64,000 nucleotides of DNA from Opisthorchis felineus (GCA_004794785.1 SJOL01004185.1:79105-143104); one strand, 5' to 3'; shown: positions 47,965 through 61,295, counted from the first letter of the stretch. Numbers and translations: made by a program. The notes: generated by a model from the sequence alone, not told the origin.

Positions 47965-48834
47965 GAACACACTGAACGCTTTGTCTGCCCATAATACTGT
48001 TTTCCGTTTTTCTTTTGCTCCCCGAGTGAAAATGTCAAACAGATGCTATCTCATCATCAAGATTGTGACAGTGCTGTCAGCTGAGTTTTCTCTCCTGGTG
48101 GAGTGATTGATTGTCGCAATGCAAAGTTTGCTGTCGCTGTCGCTTTCTGTTTATTTTTTGTCGGTTCACACACGAGCTGATGTAACTTCATCACATAATG
48201 CCAGATTTCTTGCGTTGCCAACAGTGATTTCCCACCCAGTGGCATTCGTTTTCTACGGATTGTGATTGCGAGTTTGATGTAGGAATTCCCTCTTCTCTTC
48301 CTCTACCTCAAGATGTGCCCATGTATGTGTCTACGCCTGTATGACTCGAGCGCATGTGTCAAAGCACCGCGATAAACTAGTTATATGTGTACTGGAACAA
48401 TGCCACTATAGGTGGTGTATTATCCTGGATGGGTGAGCGACATGTTGTCCTGCGAGGCATCTCAACTCCAAGAACTAGAAATAGAACTAGATAATAGTCG
48501 TGATTATATTTCACTGGAATTTAAGTATACCCAGGCAATACAGGTTACCGATGCCCCCAATGTTTGTTTCAGGTCCTCTGGCCTCTGAAGAGCTATGTAA
48601 ACGTACCTTACATCCCTCACCAATATTACCCATCGCTGTGTCAGCTCGACTCATCCTGTAACAGAAATTCTGACGTCATATGTTCACTGTCTTTTATCGA
48701 TATTTAACGCGTAAGATGAGTGGGTCGAGTTCCACACCTTCAGATCCCATTAGGTCCACACGTATAGGTGATCTACACTTTCGATATTGCTTCTAGACAC
48801 GCTTGCTGATCAAAAGCTGTCTTCTAGTTTTGAA

Positions 48835-48990
48835 GAAATATTCTTTGCCAACGAAATTCACTCGTTTGCACATCACACTGGTGGCAACTGAATCTTCAAC
48901 CGAATGTGCTGCGCACAAGCCTTCTCATTTTCTAGTTTGGCACTATATTCCCAATACCATAAACGATTAATTCATTTGATGCACTCTAAT
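48835..48990 (-). repeat. Family C fragment (C7), without the hammerhead
   Basis: The plus strand shows AAATTCACTCGTTTGCACAT, AACTGAATCTTCAACCGAAT, GTGCTGCGCACAAGCC and TAGTTTGGCACTATATTC, matching the right half of copy C5. The left half containing the ribozyme is missing. Confidence 0.55.
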
Positions 48991-48999
48991 AACCCTATT

Positions 49000-50810
49000 G
49001 TCCAAACCGTTTGAGCTGACGTCTGTCGCCTTTTCATAAACGGGGTGGAAATGCCAGCGCTATTAGCTGAGTTGATCCAGTTTATCCACTCTTTTGAAAG
49101 GCCACTTGCCGAGCACAGCCCCCTCGAACACACAATCACATGTCAAGCAGGAAGATTACATATATCTGGACCCGTATTGGTGGAATGTTCGAGTGGCGCG
49201 GACAATTCGGCAAACCAACATAAGAATAGAAAATAAAATGTATGGTGTTTTTGGTGTGACCACTTTTCAAGGCGATTTTATGTTATTTCTATTGCTCTGG
49301 CTGCAGATGGTGCAAGATATAGTTTCCCGTCAGACTGCTGCTCTGATAAGATTTTCTGACTAAGCGTCCAAATGTGTTTTGGAGCTTATACACTAGGGTT
49401 AGATTGTGCTGCTACACAGTTTATTCTTTTCATGATAGGTTTTCTCAAATAAAACCACGGTCACACAGCAATACAAAACGCATCCGACGTTGGTGTTGCT
49501 AAAGCTTCACTTGACGATTGTTGATGATCGTTCGACTGGAAAGCCAAGACACTGCGCGCACATTTTACTCGTCTTTGTTGTGAAGTATGTAGCTTGCGAA
49601 TTCTGGGTGGGAATCGAATGTACAAGCGTTACTAGGTCTCATTCAGTCAATTTCTGAACGATGTCCGGTTATTTTTTAATTTGCTCACTTTTCTGTGTAA
49701 TGTGCGGTTTAGGTCCTACACTTGACAGCTGCTGACTAACACATTAAGCAGCAACCTTACAGTTTGGTTTCCAGATATACTCCTGTGTATATTTTATGGA
49801 CAAACTGTGACATGCGCATACCTTCGTAAAAATTCCAATCAGGTGAAGTCGTGGTTGGAAAGTATGATTGTTCAATTGAGTGAGTTTTTGTCTTATGTAA
49901 TGACGGGAGATAGTGGCTTCCAGAGCATCATGTTCATCGATAGTTCAGAGAAGGCTAGCATGGAGCCCGCACCTGGTGGAAAGCCATGCCAGATCAAGGT
50001 TCAATACCGTAACTCCTCTTCTACCTAGAAGTCTCCTCTTTAATGACTCTCCCTCCACTACCTACCTATTACTGTGGATGACATTCGAGAGAGAGACAGG
50101 TCATTCTTTCGTAGATTCCTTTGAAATGGGACCAACTCTGTCGTACAGCCTGATTTATTTGATGTATCGGATGTGTTTCCTAGAAAGAGTGACGTACAGC
50201 AATAAAGGAAGGGAGGTGTAAACTTGAGATACACGGGATACACAAAGCTGATTGATGCCAGTCATCTGTGTTCGTCTAATATGTGGGAGTGGACACGATG
50301 GTTGCTTTTTTCACATGATTTACATTTTCGAGGCTAATTATACTGTAGAAAGCGACTAGGGTGTGCAAAATTACCATCACAAAAAGACGAATGGCCCTTT
50401 TTTTTACACACTTCGACTGTTCCCTTGTCCAAATCTTCCGACGTCCAACGTCTTGAAAATTCAGTAATTTCTCATCCAAATGTAACCTGATATTGAAAGG
50501 TAGCGACGAATCAGATGTGTTTTTTTTTTGTGTGGCTCTGCTCACTCTCCCCCTTCAGGAGCTGACCTACGCGGTCGGTGTAATGAGTAGCTAGCATGAA
50601 AAAGCTTACTTGCCGCACGTCCCAAACGATGCTTCTAGTCACCATGTGCGGAATCGCTGAGGAACGCAGTGGTACTGTTTGTGCAATACTAATCGCTTGC
50701 CTTCAGTGCACTTGCTGGCGTTACTATTCTATCTTTCAATTTTTGTATGGTAACCGAGTGCAGCGTCCAGGGCTGTTTTATATTTTTATTCTGACACCAC
50801 ATAGTTATGT
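49000..50810. other. Unassigned spacer
   Basis: Overlapping open runs at 49045-49363 and 49807-50221 show no recognisable family. No repeats of the window's families were seen. Confidence 0.35.
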
Positions 50811-50813
50811 GCA

Positions 50814-50997
50814 GTCGAGATAGCTCAGTGGTTAAGGCGCTAGCTTACGAACCTTAGTTCGAACCCGACGTCAGCATCTCGATTGTTCCTGTCTATGCTT
50901 GGGAAACCTGACGGTATCCCAGCCCTCGTGCCTCCTTCCGTTTGCATGGCAGCTAGGCATCGAAAGGGTGCTACAGCTGGATGATTTATTTTTTTTG
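50814..50997 (+). repeat. SINE-A copy with clear A and B boxes
   Basis: A-box TAGCTCAGTGG is at 50821-50831 and B-box AGTTCGAACCC at 50856-50866, spaced as in a tRNA. The head cannot close an acceptor stem, so it is SINE rather than tRNA. The body continues with CAGCATCTCGATTGTTCCTG, TATCCCAGCCCTCGTGCC and GGCATCGAAAGGG-type sequence, then GTGCTACAGCTGGATGATTT and a T-rich tail at 50987-50997. It is the copy with the best pol III promoter. Confidence 0.85.
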
Positions 50998-50999
50998 GA

Positions 51000-53900
51000 T
51001 GTTGTTATCTCATAGAAGTTAATGAAGATTCAGTTACTTCTGACTCATCAAAATGTTCAGGAGAATCCGAAACGTCCTCCTTCTTAGGCAACATAGCTAA
51101 GTTGTTTGTTGCGGAGTTACGCAGTTAGCTGTTCTTATCTCCCCTGCGAATCTAACTATGAGCATGCAGTCGGTCCATTCTGATAAAAATGCGCAGGGAT
51201 GCCATAGATTGACATCACTCATTTTACATATGATATCAGCATTCTGGTTAATTAATTTGAAAGAACAATCGATTCACTCACTCAGTCACTCTAGGTCTGG
51301 AGAAAATTCTTCCATCTATTGTAAACATTCTCAGCAGCTTGTTAACACAGTATGTTTTCTAAGTGGAATCAGTGGGAGAAACCATGGAAACCTACGTTCG
51401 CATGTTTTGCTTCAGGTGTCAGGCTTTTTGTGTTCCTAATTAGGCGTCGAGCTTGGTGGCTAATTGCAACTGCTCGAACTAAAAACCGCCGGGTTGGTTG
51501 TTGTTTGGTGCCTGTCCTCATGTGTTTTTTGCTCTTTTCTATGCTGGATAATGGTTACGAGGCAAAATCCTGACAGGGTAAATGATGATGTGTGTACATG
51601 ACGCTCTTGTTAACTTGTTCGATGTTCCCTCGGGTTGTTTGCGAGAGGTTAGCAAACATGACCTGGTTGACTGGGGGGCAACACGGCCGGATGTTGTTTC
51701 CACTTCGTTGCCCCTCTCTCCTGCCTGTTTCGCTTAGAATCTACTGGAATTCCGAACGAATGATCGGTTGAGTAAACATACTGTTCTAACTCATGGATGT
51801 CCTGTCGATTAAACCGTTCGTTCTTTACAAGCATAAATCTTGTGACTTTTTCACTAGTGACTTAATTCAAAGATTTGGCTGCGTCTCCTCTGGCCTAATT
51901 TCCAGGGGAATGAACCGATTTCACACATGATATTGGGGAATTCTGCTCATAACTATCACCTATCGGGACGAGAATTCGGGTTCGGGATGAGGGTCTGGGG
52001 ATAAATTTTAAAGGCTGGTCTGAACGTCGTGGACCATCCAGATGGGTATTAAGAAAACGACTCAATTGATCTCCGATGGGCGTAATTATGTTTGATTTTG
52101 GATTTCCCAGTGTTGAATTTGGTACCCCAATCACTAGGATTTCGGTGCCAAGTGTATGTAATAAAACGACAAAACAGAAACACTGTGGCAATAAAATCTC
52201 TCAGTGGTTGGAGTATGAAAACACAAGCGGGACAGGAATTCATCGAGGGAGAATGCGATGAGAACAATTTGATTCACTTTCCACGGTAATTATGGGTTCT
52301 TTTCCAACTGTGACCATTTTCAGACAATGAACACTGAATTCTCCTTTGGGGGATTCAGCACTCTACTTGCCCATCCACAGTAAATATTTGTTACCCAACC
52401 TAAGCATCTCCGTCCGTTTTTTATACCATGGCTTGTGTTTTCCCCATTTGACTCAGCAATAAGGCGGGCAGTTTCGATTGAGGAGTAACATCTCATGTGG
52501 CCCTCTGGCTGATGTGATTCTGTCCACTAGTGTCACAGCAAGGACACAGGAAAATTAACAATGTATTCAATGGAGTGTCTTTACATCGCGTCGAGTTTTA
52601 AACCGTTAGACGACGAAGAAAGCTCTTCTGATACTGGGTCCTTGGATTAATTGTGTAGGTATTTTGACAGAGAAGCGGCTACCCAAATTCACCTCCATTA
52701 GGTTGGTGCTTTTTGGAAACGGCCACGACGCCCTAATGGCAGCTCTAAAAAAGCTCGAAACCCAATCTGAAACGACTGGTTTGTGGAGAGACTCAGGAGG
52801 TTCCTTGCGGTCAGCGTTTTCAAACAACTCATCGCTGCGTTCTACAGTCGTAAAATAGCAAGCAAGCGGACAAACTTGGACACAGCGCCTATGCAGTACA
52901 TAACGATCGGAGGCCATTCGACCGATTATGTTACGTGTGGCGGAAGCAACTACGATCCGACCAGTGGATCCATTTCTAAACAAGAAAGCGTTTGCTGTCG
53001 CCCACCTCCCTTGACCATCGATTGACCACTGAGACGCAACGACCGCTTGTGTATCGTGACAATGGTCTCATGGTCCACTATTGACCCCCTGTTTCGTTCT
53101 GTATCGTATAACCGTTTTGCTCAGAGTTGTTAGGTACCAAATCTGAAACCGCATGGCGAAAACGTTGTTCACTGAATGATGTTCCAGATTTAGCCTATAA
53201 TTCCATAGTATCGTGTCTTTTGTTGGCGTTCGAGGCTCCTCCCGCGGAGTAGCGTGGTTGATATTTAGATGACATAGTGAAATTCGAGGACCCCTGTTCC
53301 ACGGACACGTTTGTTCAGCGCTTACTTAGTTGACTGTAATATTATGGTTTTGCAGTCACAGAGCAGTTCCTAATTCACTGTTGTTTTTCATTAAGTTGCG
53401 ATTACGACCGTTCCACGGGACACCTGTTGACTCCATCCTGTTAGGTAGCCATAATCGATGTTGGTGTTCTTTGTGATTCTGGTTCGTAACAGCGTCGCTA
53501 TTCCTTATCTTATTCGGTTGCCAAGTCCACGTCCCTCGCACGAATTTCTCGCACTTACCAACTGTTTAAAGCATAATGCCCGTACTGTCCAGGCATGTGC
53601 CGAAATGCGTTGACCTTCAATCAACAAACAGGCAAACACAGTCTGTACAACCAATGCCCATTTGACTTGTGCTAATCTCCTTAACCCGGCACTTGCCTGA
53701 CCCTGATCGTTCTCAATATTCTCCTTTGGTGGGACCATCGTACACCACCTAGGAACAACATTTTGGTTGCCTCCTCGAAACCAACATGGAACTGTATAAC
53801 TCCTTTTTCCAGGAGGCATTTCTTGTGATTTTTCCAGGTGGTATACCCGGATCAGGACGGCTACAGTCTCTAGTCCTGCAGTAGCGGCCACCAATGTATC

Positions 53901-56900
53901 TTCTCATTGCATCTATTAAATACATTTATTGTCGACTGATATTAGCTGTTACGTATTAATCAATATACTGGGTCACTTCGACTGTATTGAATTTCACGTG
54001 CATGTTTATTGCAAACAATTAGTCCTTTGTTTGTTAAAGTCACCAACAAACGTGCATATTCCGAGTAAACGTTTGTGCAAATAGTCTTAACTATCTATTG
54101 ACCATCTTCGTTGATATACATGTCCATAACCGGATTTACTCTGCAGTCCCTTTGCTGACAGGTGCGGTCCAGTCAGTTTATCGATTCTGTATCGTACAAT
54201 GTCCGTTTCGGTCCAGTTCGCTTGTTCAGCTGTTCGCACCGTCAGTAAATCACCACAAAACACATGGTATACTGCCTTCTGTAACGATATTCGTGCTGGA
54301 ATGTAATGATCTTTTGATGACTGATTGGTGATGTATGGACGACATATTCGGCAAGCTCTCACTCTGTTGTCCAGTTGAGCGGTCAGTTGCTGTGCCAGTG
54401 CAGAGCAAGATAATGGACAAATTATGGTGCATTGGTCGCCGCACACGGAATAGTAATCAGCCTATCTGGGTACGACGCATATTTTAAACCGGACATGCAC
54501 AGTTATCCATAGCATTATAAACACCACCAGTTCGAATAGAACCGTCAAGAAACCTTTAACGCACTATGCCTTTCATTGGTATGCACAGCGATGCTACCGA
54601 TCAGTATATTCTGACAGACGCTGGTCATACTTACAACGCACTTCGAACTTATAGACAAACATCCGTTTGAGGCCATCGGCTCGTATGAACCAGGCCCGAA
54701 ACATCTCTTTGAAGGGTCAATAGCTCGTGCTATTTTGTGGTGACTGTACTTTTCATATCCGGTCTGTTTCATGTGGAAATCACGTCACCCTCAGAACTGT
54801 CAACACTTCAGTCGTCGGTCATCGGTTGCAGTACAAAGTGGCAGCAGCCATGAGTTCGCTCCCATTCTCGATGTGCGACCACTGCACGACTCATTTCCAT
54901 TCATGGTCTGGTACTGTGTTATGCTACCACTCCGAAGTCCCCATAATTGAGTTTTGGTATGGACAGTCAATCATTGGCATTCCAGCAAGTAGTGGAGCGT
55001 GATGTAAGCAATGCGATGCAGTTCGGAATTAGGTAGCTGAGTACTTGTCCTATTAAGACGATTTGGCCTTAGGCGCAATGAGCTCAAGTGTTTTTGCTGC
55101 ATTTAGGTGCAATAACTATGCTGTGGTTGGATCTTGAAAACTTTGTTTTTGATTGCTACTGTTGCCGTGGTCTTCAGACGATTTGTCAATGGAATGCTAC
55201 TGTGCCATTTCGTGAGAACCTACTTCAATTTTCGATAATTCTCATTTTTACACTATGAAAACGGCATTTCCTCTTCATGAGAACCCCCCGCGCAAAAAGT
55301 GCTTGAAAGGGAGTGATTTGGTAGATACGAATCTCTAATGCTGGCAAAATGCTTCAAGAACTGAATTCCCTGCATCTGCGTGAATGAAACAATTATCGCC
55401 CGAGTGGTTGACAGTTTAATCTGTGACCTTGACCTCACTTCACTTGTTAAATAGAGCGGCATGAACCGCGTTCTGCTCATCTAAACCAAGTTAAGCCTGG
55501 ATGAGTGATGTTCACTTTAGGGTTGAGGACAGCTTGTTATTTATCTTAGCTGTGCAATTACAAGAAGGTTCGTTTTGCTGATGATCCTGGGCAACTATTT
55601 GTCTCTGGCCCCAAGACTCAGGACTGTTCACCTAAGCAAGAGTCGAGAGATTGCGAATTCGTACGTTGTTGGGTATAGTGCATGACAAAGAATTCATGGA
55701 GAAACCATCGAGTTGGGATTCACGTGCCCGGAGGATGAAGAGAAATACCTATTTCCCGAACCAGAGGAGCGGATAAAACTAATCGAATAAAAAAGCATGT
55801 GATGTTTCATGGTTCAATATTTTTCCTAAAACGTCCGCACTGCATTCATTTGTTGATTCCGTCTGCACGAATCCTCTTGTTGTTGTGATTAGAAAACAAA
55901 GTCTTTAGTGTTTAGCCAGCCGACAATTCCGTTCGACCACTGTGCCTAATGGCCTTTTTTATGCCAATTCTTTGCTCGTCTTTCTTTTCCTTCTCCTCAC
56001 CCAACCAATGGACACGAATTTAGCCTAGTAACTATCACTCATCAGTATTCAGACAGTTTGGATAGTGCATCTGATGGGCACGATGAGTTTTCGTTGCCAT
56101 CCATTCATTTCTGTTTTTGTTAGTGGCACTTTCGGGTTTAGTCATCCCAGCATATTAGCTCGAAAATGTGCACACAATGAAGGTGCAGAATCAACTATCC
56201 AGCGTTGATATGATGAAGAATTTCTGCAGTGCCGCTCGTTTACAAACAGCTGTACTGGTCAACAACAGCTTTATGCTAGCGGAAGCTTGCTTGCTTGACC
56301 ACAGTGCTGAAAGCCGCGATTGGCCGCTTTTAGTTTGGAGGTTTGTTCATCGCTTTCGGTACGCGTGTTTTCAGCATTATGATGCATGCTATCCGAATGT
56401 TTTTAAATAAAGATTCTCTTCTGAATCAACGTGGCGTCATCATTGGGACAGGGCTTGCGCCATAATGCACATCCTGTGGTCATCCTGTCATACCCCGGAG
56501 TTTGGTGGAGAATCCTGGGTCCACTGAGGGCACTCGGATATGAGTAGACCCGTACAGAACGCACTTTCCGAGGTAGCCAGTTATTTCCCAGGCCACGAGG
56601 CCTCCAAGTAAAGAATACGTTGACTGTACACGTTTTTGAAATCCATCTTGGATGAGTGATATGTCCACTCCTGCAGCTTAAGTATCCGTCACTTCTATTT
56701 TTTGGAATTACGGTAACATGTGTTCACCAGGTGACCCCCTCATGACTACGAGAAAATAGTAATCACGAAAAAATCAGTGTAGTAAGAACGAAAAAAGGCA
56801 CCGGAAAATAGACTGGGTTGGCCAACATGACGCTCAATGGAGGCGACACCTAACTGGCTTGACAAGGAGTCCTTGTTTTGGCATGGTGATCCACTTTTCC

Positions 56901-57720
56901 TTATTAGGTTGGTTACCACCATCTGAAGTTAGCTGTATCGGAAAAAGCACTTCTGTATCTTGAATTACATGTGGCTTTGATCATCCCAAATCAAGGCAAA
57001 GCAGCGCTTCAAAACTTCACTGATTATGACTAAGCAAAACTTTTCCCAACCCTTTTATTGGACCTTGCAGCTGTTTTGCCGTACGCAAGTTAGCCACAAA
57101 AACAACCGTCACCAAACTAACGGTATGAAAGCAAACGTGAAGCTCAATACGGTTTTTCGAGTGCCCCATTTTGTTTCAGGTCTCGAACACTTTGTCTCCC
57201 GAATTTTTAAGCAACTCTAGCACAAACCGAAGTCGATTCAGCAGTGGTTTTAGGTAGTTCGGTTATCTGGAGTGTTCCATTTCGTCCTCCTACTGACTGC
57301 CACGTTACAACAAATCTGCTTCCAGGGCGCATAAATAAACGTTTTCTTAAGTTTTCTATCTCTCTCTCTTGTGTCAAATATACCAACATTCGCAAACTAA
57401 TCAACCATTCTTGTACAACTGTCATCAACCATAGGTCTGTCTTCATTTTCCTTATCGCACAAACGCCGCAATTCACGGTTGTTTCTCAAACGCAGTGAAG
57501 CTTCTCCACATATTTCCTGTAGCTATGCAGCGTGACGGGGCGGTCTGCCGCGTTCGCTCCAATAAATTCAAACAACAAGCGCTCGTTAGCAAACAACTCA
57601 ACTGTAACGAAATACGACTTTTGAGCCTCTTGTCCGTGCTGCGGGGAAACGTAAGTCGGTAGGCATGATGAGGGCTATGTTGAATCGGTTATGTTTCTGT
57701 GCCGCCATTCGGGAGTATTC
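51000..57720. other. Unassigned spacer
   Basis: I recognise no element in this 6.7 kb. Longer open runs (52606-52983 minus, 53505-53894 minus, 54087-54446 minus, 57207-57476 minus) look partly protein-like. The 54087-54446 run contains a CxxC followed by a region vaguely like a retroviral-type integrase, too weak to call. There is a possible exon end at 51415 (TTCAG then GTGTCA) without a paired acceptor. Confidence 0.3.
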
Positions 57721-57724
57721 ATTA

Positions 57725-57900
57725 CTGGCATAAAAAGCGGCAGTCCCAAATTTCTTCCAATAATTATACCATGAGAAGACTAGTCAGAATTCGCTGGGAG
57801 CTCATCACCGGTTTTTCCCTGTTTAGTGCTCACCAGAAAAGTGTATTCCCACAATTCCAGTCAGCCTTTTTTTTCTTACTTACGTACCGTATTGTGCACA
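57725..57900 (-). repeat. Family C fragment (C6) with diverged hammerhead
   Basis: The plus strand around 57785-57838 (GCTCATCACCGGTTTTTCCC then TGCTCACCAG) is the complement of a family C ribozyme. On the minus strand it gives CTGGTGA for CTGATGA, AAA for GAA, and an intact ACCGGT. Stem I is not maintained. The flanks match family C only weakly. Confidence 0.45.
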
Positions 57901-57904
57901 CTTC

Positions 57905-59380
57905 TCCGCATCACTGATTTTTACAGTGTGAGTTCTGAATGTCAGTGCGCAAGTGACTGGCCTTACAACACAGACGGTGATGAGCATACCTATATCGGTT
58001 TCTGGCCTTTTTCGTATATAGAGCCTACTATGGCTGCTTGGCGTTAGTAGGTAGCGTGTTCAGACTAGATTTATCACCTGCAGGGTTCGTACCATCGACA
58101 TGCGTTCATGTGATGTTTGCGATGTACACCCAGTGCGGCAACTTTGCAGATTTAATCTCTGAATGCTCTTATCAAGGAGAGATATTGAGTCGTTTGAACT
58201 GTCAGTGACTCAGAGTTGAATTGGTCAGTGGATCTATCGCAGAAAATGGGGCTGTACGCATAAGAGTGCGTGTGTAGCTGGTGAGCATATGGAAGGCGGT
58301 TTTAGACGAGCCGTATTGATATGAGGTGGGTGCGGTTGACAGCTAAAGACAGTCGTTAACGGAAGCGATTTAAGTCTGAAGTAGAAAACGTAACCCGACC
58401 AAAATCCTTGCGACACCTCTTCCTAAACCCGTTATCCTAGCACTAACGCGCCCACACAGACTGAAATTGTAAAGACACTTAAAAGGGATTTTCCCATGAG
58501 ACTGACCGGAAGAACCAGACCCAAGACTTGTCCCCGAACCCAGGCAAGTTTCTCTCTAGCCCACCGGTCGTGATACTTGCTTGTCCAACCAACAAAAAAC
58601 TGACACCTAACATTGACTTGGTCTTCTAGTAGGATGAGGTCTATTTCACAGTCTGCCTTAAAACACAACCAAACTTTTAACCCAGTCACTTGGCCTGACA
58701 AGGCCACAGTGTCAACAGCAAAACGTTGCCCTGCAGTAGATACACATTTTTTCGAAACAAAAGGCCATCTGGTTCAGACAGATTGTTCGGCTGTTCAAAA
58801 CACCGAAGAAATTTCGCGACTTCAACGGCTCGGTTTTCGATGGATTGTCTTTGTCTCTAGACGACGACCATCGATTAAGTGAACGTTCCTCTTGGCCTGA
58901 GGTACTTATTGTAAGGTCTGATATTCCATCACCTTGATTAGTGACAAAACGTTTGCAATAAAATTGTTAAGTTGTGCGAGCAATTCAGCCAACAACTGAA
59001 GAACCTGAGCTACGGACATTTCCTTCTACATCGGCAACTTCATTACAGTACATAGATCATGCTGGCAATGTCAAGTACCTTAAACGACTCCATTGAGCCC
59101 ATTTTGCCAAGCTAGGATGGAAAATATCCAAGGAGGTCAGTCTTAGACTCTTCAACGACATTTGTCAACCCCAATCAGCACACCAGATTGCTTTGTAACT
59201 TGCTATCTTCCTAGATGGGAACCACAGAACAGTTCACATGACCGAATCACTCAGCAATGGTAGTCTCGCGTTGTGTGTGGCTATACAAAGCCTCATCTCC
59301 TCAGAAGTGGCACGATTCGCTTTCAGTGAACTGGCCAGACTATCGCAACCACCGCATGATCGCCGTCGCCGTCCACCCTG
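57905..59380. other. Unassigned spacer
   Basis: Open runs on both strands at 58432-58882 have no recognisable domain. The segment CTTGGCCTGACAAGGC near 58687-58702 recurs as GTTGGCCTGACAAGGC at 61731-61746, hinting at a further low-copy repeat. Confidence 0.3.
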
Positions 59381-59384
59381 TCCC

Positions 59385-59735
59385 TAGTGATCACCATCAT
59401 CATCACTGACAGCAACACCACTTGGGAACGCTGGTGCTTCCCTGCAGTGCGACCATGTCGATGTACTTGAACAAGGCCGCATAATAGACTAGGAAAAAAT
59501 GGGACAGGGATGAGGACATAGGGTTAGTCTACCACAGACCTCCGAGGCGCTTACATCTCAAGCACCGTCAGACAGTTTGGATAGAAACTGACAGCATGAA
59601 CGCCACTGACATCTGTTATCCGCCATATCGTTCAGTGCCTCCTGTCAAACAGGGAGGGTCACGTGGACCCCATCCTGGAAGGCGAACAGCACCAACGGCA
59701 CCCAAACTTTTCGTAAAAATGACGCGTCTACAAAC
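59385..59735 (-). repeat. Dispersed repeat family E, copy 2
   Basis: This is the reverse complement of the copy at 11.6 kb; for example CGCCATATCGTTCAGTGCCT, GTCAGTGGCGTTCAT (as its complement) and ACCCAAACTTTTCGT all correspond. On its own strand it ends in a TGATGATGATGG tract (complement of 59390-59404). It is better preserved in the middle than copy 1. The open plus-strand run 59596-59811 lies mostly inside it and is unlikely to be a gene. Confidence 0.78.
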
Positions 59736-59739
59736 GGTG

Positions 59740-60880
59740 CATGATAATCCCTGTGAACGAAAGTGTAGCAGTTGTAACCAAAATGGTCAACGTATAACAG
59801 ATGGTTTCTAGCCGAAAAACTGTAACTGAACTGAACTGACTTGGGTAGTCCGTGATCAATGAATACCTTTGTCCGGAACCTCAGTGGCAGGTGTATTAAG
59901 TGCCAAAGCTGTCCGGGTTGAAATGTGGTGATACCAGATCAGTTTTAAGATGATGAATGAAAAGGAGGGAACTAGTGCTGTTGCACTGATGTCCGCCAGT
60001 GTGTACTCTGTAGTCTTGAATCTTGACCACCTCGCTTTATTCCAGAGACAATCACGTCCTGCAGTGAATGCCAGCCCATTGCTATGAGCACAGTGCTGCG
60101 ATCGTTGGTTTATGCTTATTCATCGTTGTTATTTAACCAAAAATACAAGGACGGTCGGGATGTGCAACCCAGGAAATCCTAAAGCTGTCTACGATTGCAC
60201 TGCATGATACTTATGAATGTCACTTCAGTATTGATCAAAATCTTCCTGCTGGCTCAGCCAAACACGTCCTTCGGTACTGTATTCAACATCCACTTCAGTT
60301 CTTTCCGTTGAACGTTTGAAGTGTTGATTTTCTCCCTAGTCCGGAAGAACTGTGCTCCTCGAGTTTGCCGTGATTCACTCAAACAACCTATGCTTTTCCT
60401 TTGGGTAAGGAACTACCTGGAACGCAGCGGATTTAGAAGCATTTACAAACATACACTTGGCCGGAACAAACATAGTGGAAAGCAGACACACCTACAGGAC
60501 GTGTTTCTCGACAACATGGCCGGAATGTTAGATTCATCTCTGTGTTGGTAGGTTAGCGTGAGGGCAGCGATGCCTGTCCACAAGCACTTCCAGAGTAGCC
60601 AGTTAACTAGATAATAAATGATGCTCCCCAATAAGCACGTTCTTTGTAGTTCCAAGGCAATCTAGAAAGACGCTATCATATTCGGTCAGCTCTGAAAGAT
60701 CCCCTCTGTTGGTTTACCAGGTTGTTTTCTTCCATGGAACTCTCATTACAGATAACGAAATACTATGTGTAGGACTGGTACATCTTAGCAATTTACTGTG
60801 TTCTGTTTGTCCGGATACGATGGTTCTTCTTTATGAGTAACTTTCACCTAGATAGGTAGACAAAATTAAATAATGGTTAA
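59740..60880. other. Unassigned spacer
   Basis: No family recognised; one open plus-strand run of 76 codons (60321-60551) has no domain match. Confidence 0.35.
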
Positions 60881-60884
60881 ATAC

Positions 60885-61025
60885 ACTCATTTGCAAATTG
60901 TTTTGGTGTTGGAGAATCAACTGAATTGCTTGTTTGTGATACTTTAGAACTGAATGTGCTGCCCAAAGTCCTCCCCACTTTTAAGTTGGCGATATTCAAG
61001 ATATCGCCGTCTGTTATTTCTTTAC
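60885..61025 (-). repeat. Family C fragment (C8) with terminal hairpin
   Basis: The plus strand has CACTCATTTGCAAATTG, AATCAACTGAATTGC, GAACTGAATGTGCTGCCCAA and a perfect 8-base inverted repeat, GGCGATAT TCAAG ATATCGCC (60988-61008). The hammerhead half is absent. The hairpin sequence is partly recognisable at the same place in C5 (CAATATTCGAGACAT), so it seems to be a family feature. Confidence 0.6.
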
Positions 61026-61204
61026 ATAACGCGCTACTTATATAATGAGCGGGGGGTTCCTTAAATCTCCGTTTAACACCAGTGTGGTTTCCAGATTATC
61101 GTGGTCCGCTAATTGCGCACAATTTGGTTACTGGGGCGACTTCGCCTTTCTGATGTCCCTCAAAGGTCAACCGATAATGGGCTGTCTAAGGGTCTTCAGT
61201 AACC

Positions 61205-61295
61205 TTATAAGTAGTAAGTTGTCAATGAAACATGAAGTGGTCTTGTGCAGCACATTCAGTTGAGGAATGTCATAAACTGGAGGCCCAGTTTAGTT
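61205..61295 (+). repeat. Family C fragment (C9)
   Basis: TGGTCTTGTGCAGCACATTC and AGTTGAGGAATGTCATAAAC are the reverse complement of the TTCAACTGAATGTGCTGCAC landmark block. They correspond closely to the inverted fragment at 13560-13675 (TATCATAAATGCG there). It is opposite in orientation to C8, 200 bases away. Confidence 0.5.

Larger units (their letters stand above)
45785..48825. other. Spacer with minor repeats
   Basis: Contains an (AC)n microsatellite and one tRNA-like B-box remnant, listed separately. GTAGCAGCAGTTGG near 46182 and TTGGTTCGACTCAG near 46271 resemble pol III A and B boxes but are too far apart for one tRNA unit. No genes recognised. Confidence 0.35.

Noticed and set aside
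50814..50885. Possible tRNA gene with A and B boxes
   Set aside because: No acceptor stem pairs and the sequence continues into a body shared with other copies, so it is the head of SINE-A.
54087..54446. Minus-strand open run with CxxC and a vaguely integrase-like segment
   Set aside because: No histidine pair or catalytic DDE spacing can be shown, so similarity to LTR-retrotransposon integrase is too weak to report.
58540..58600. ACCGGTCGTGATAC resembling the 3' half of the family C ribozyme
   Set aside because: There is no CTGATGA core or stem II upstream.
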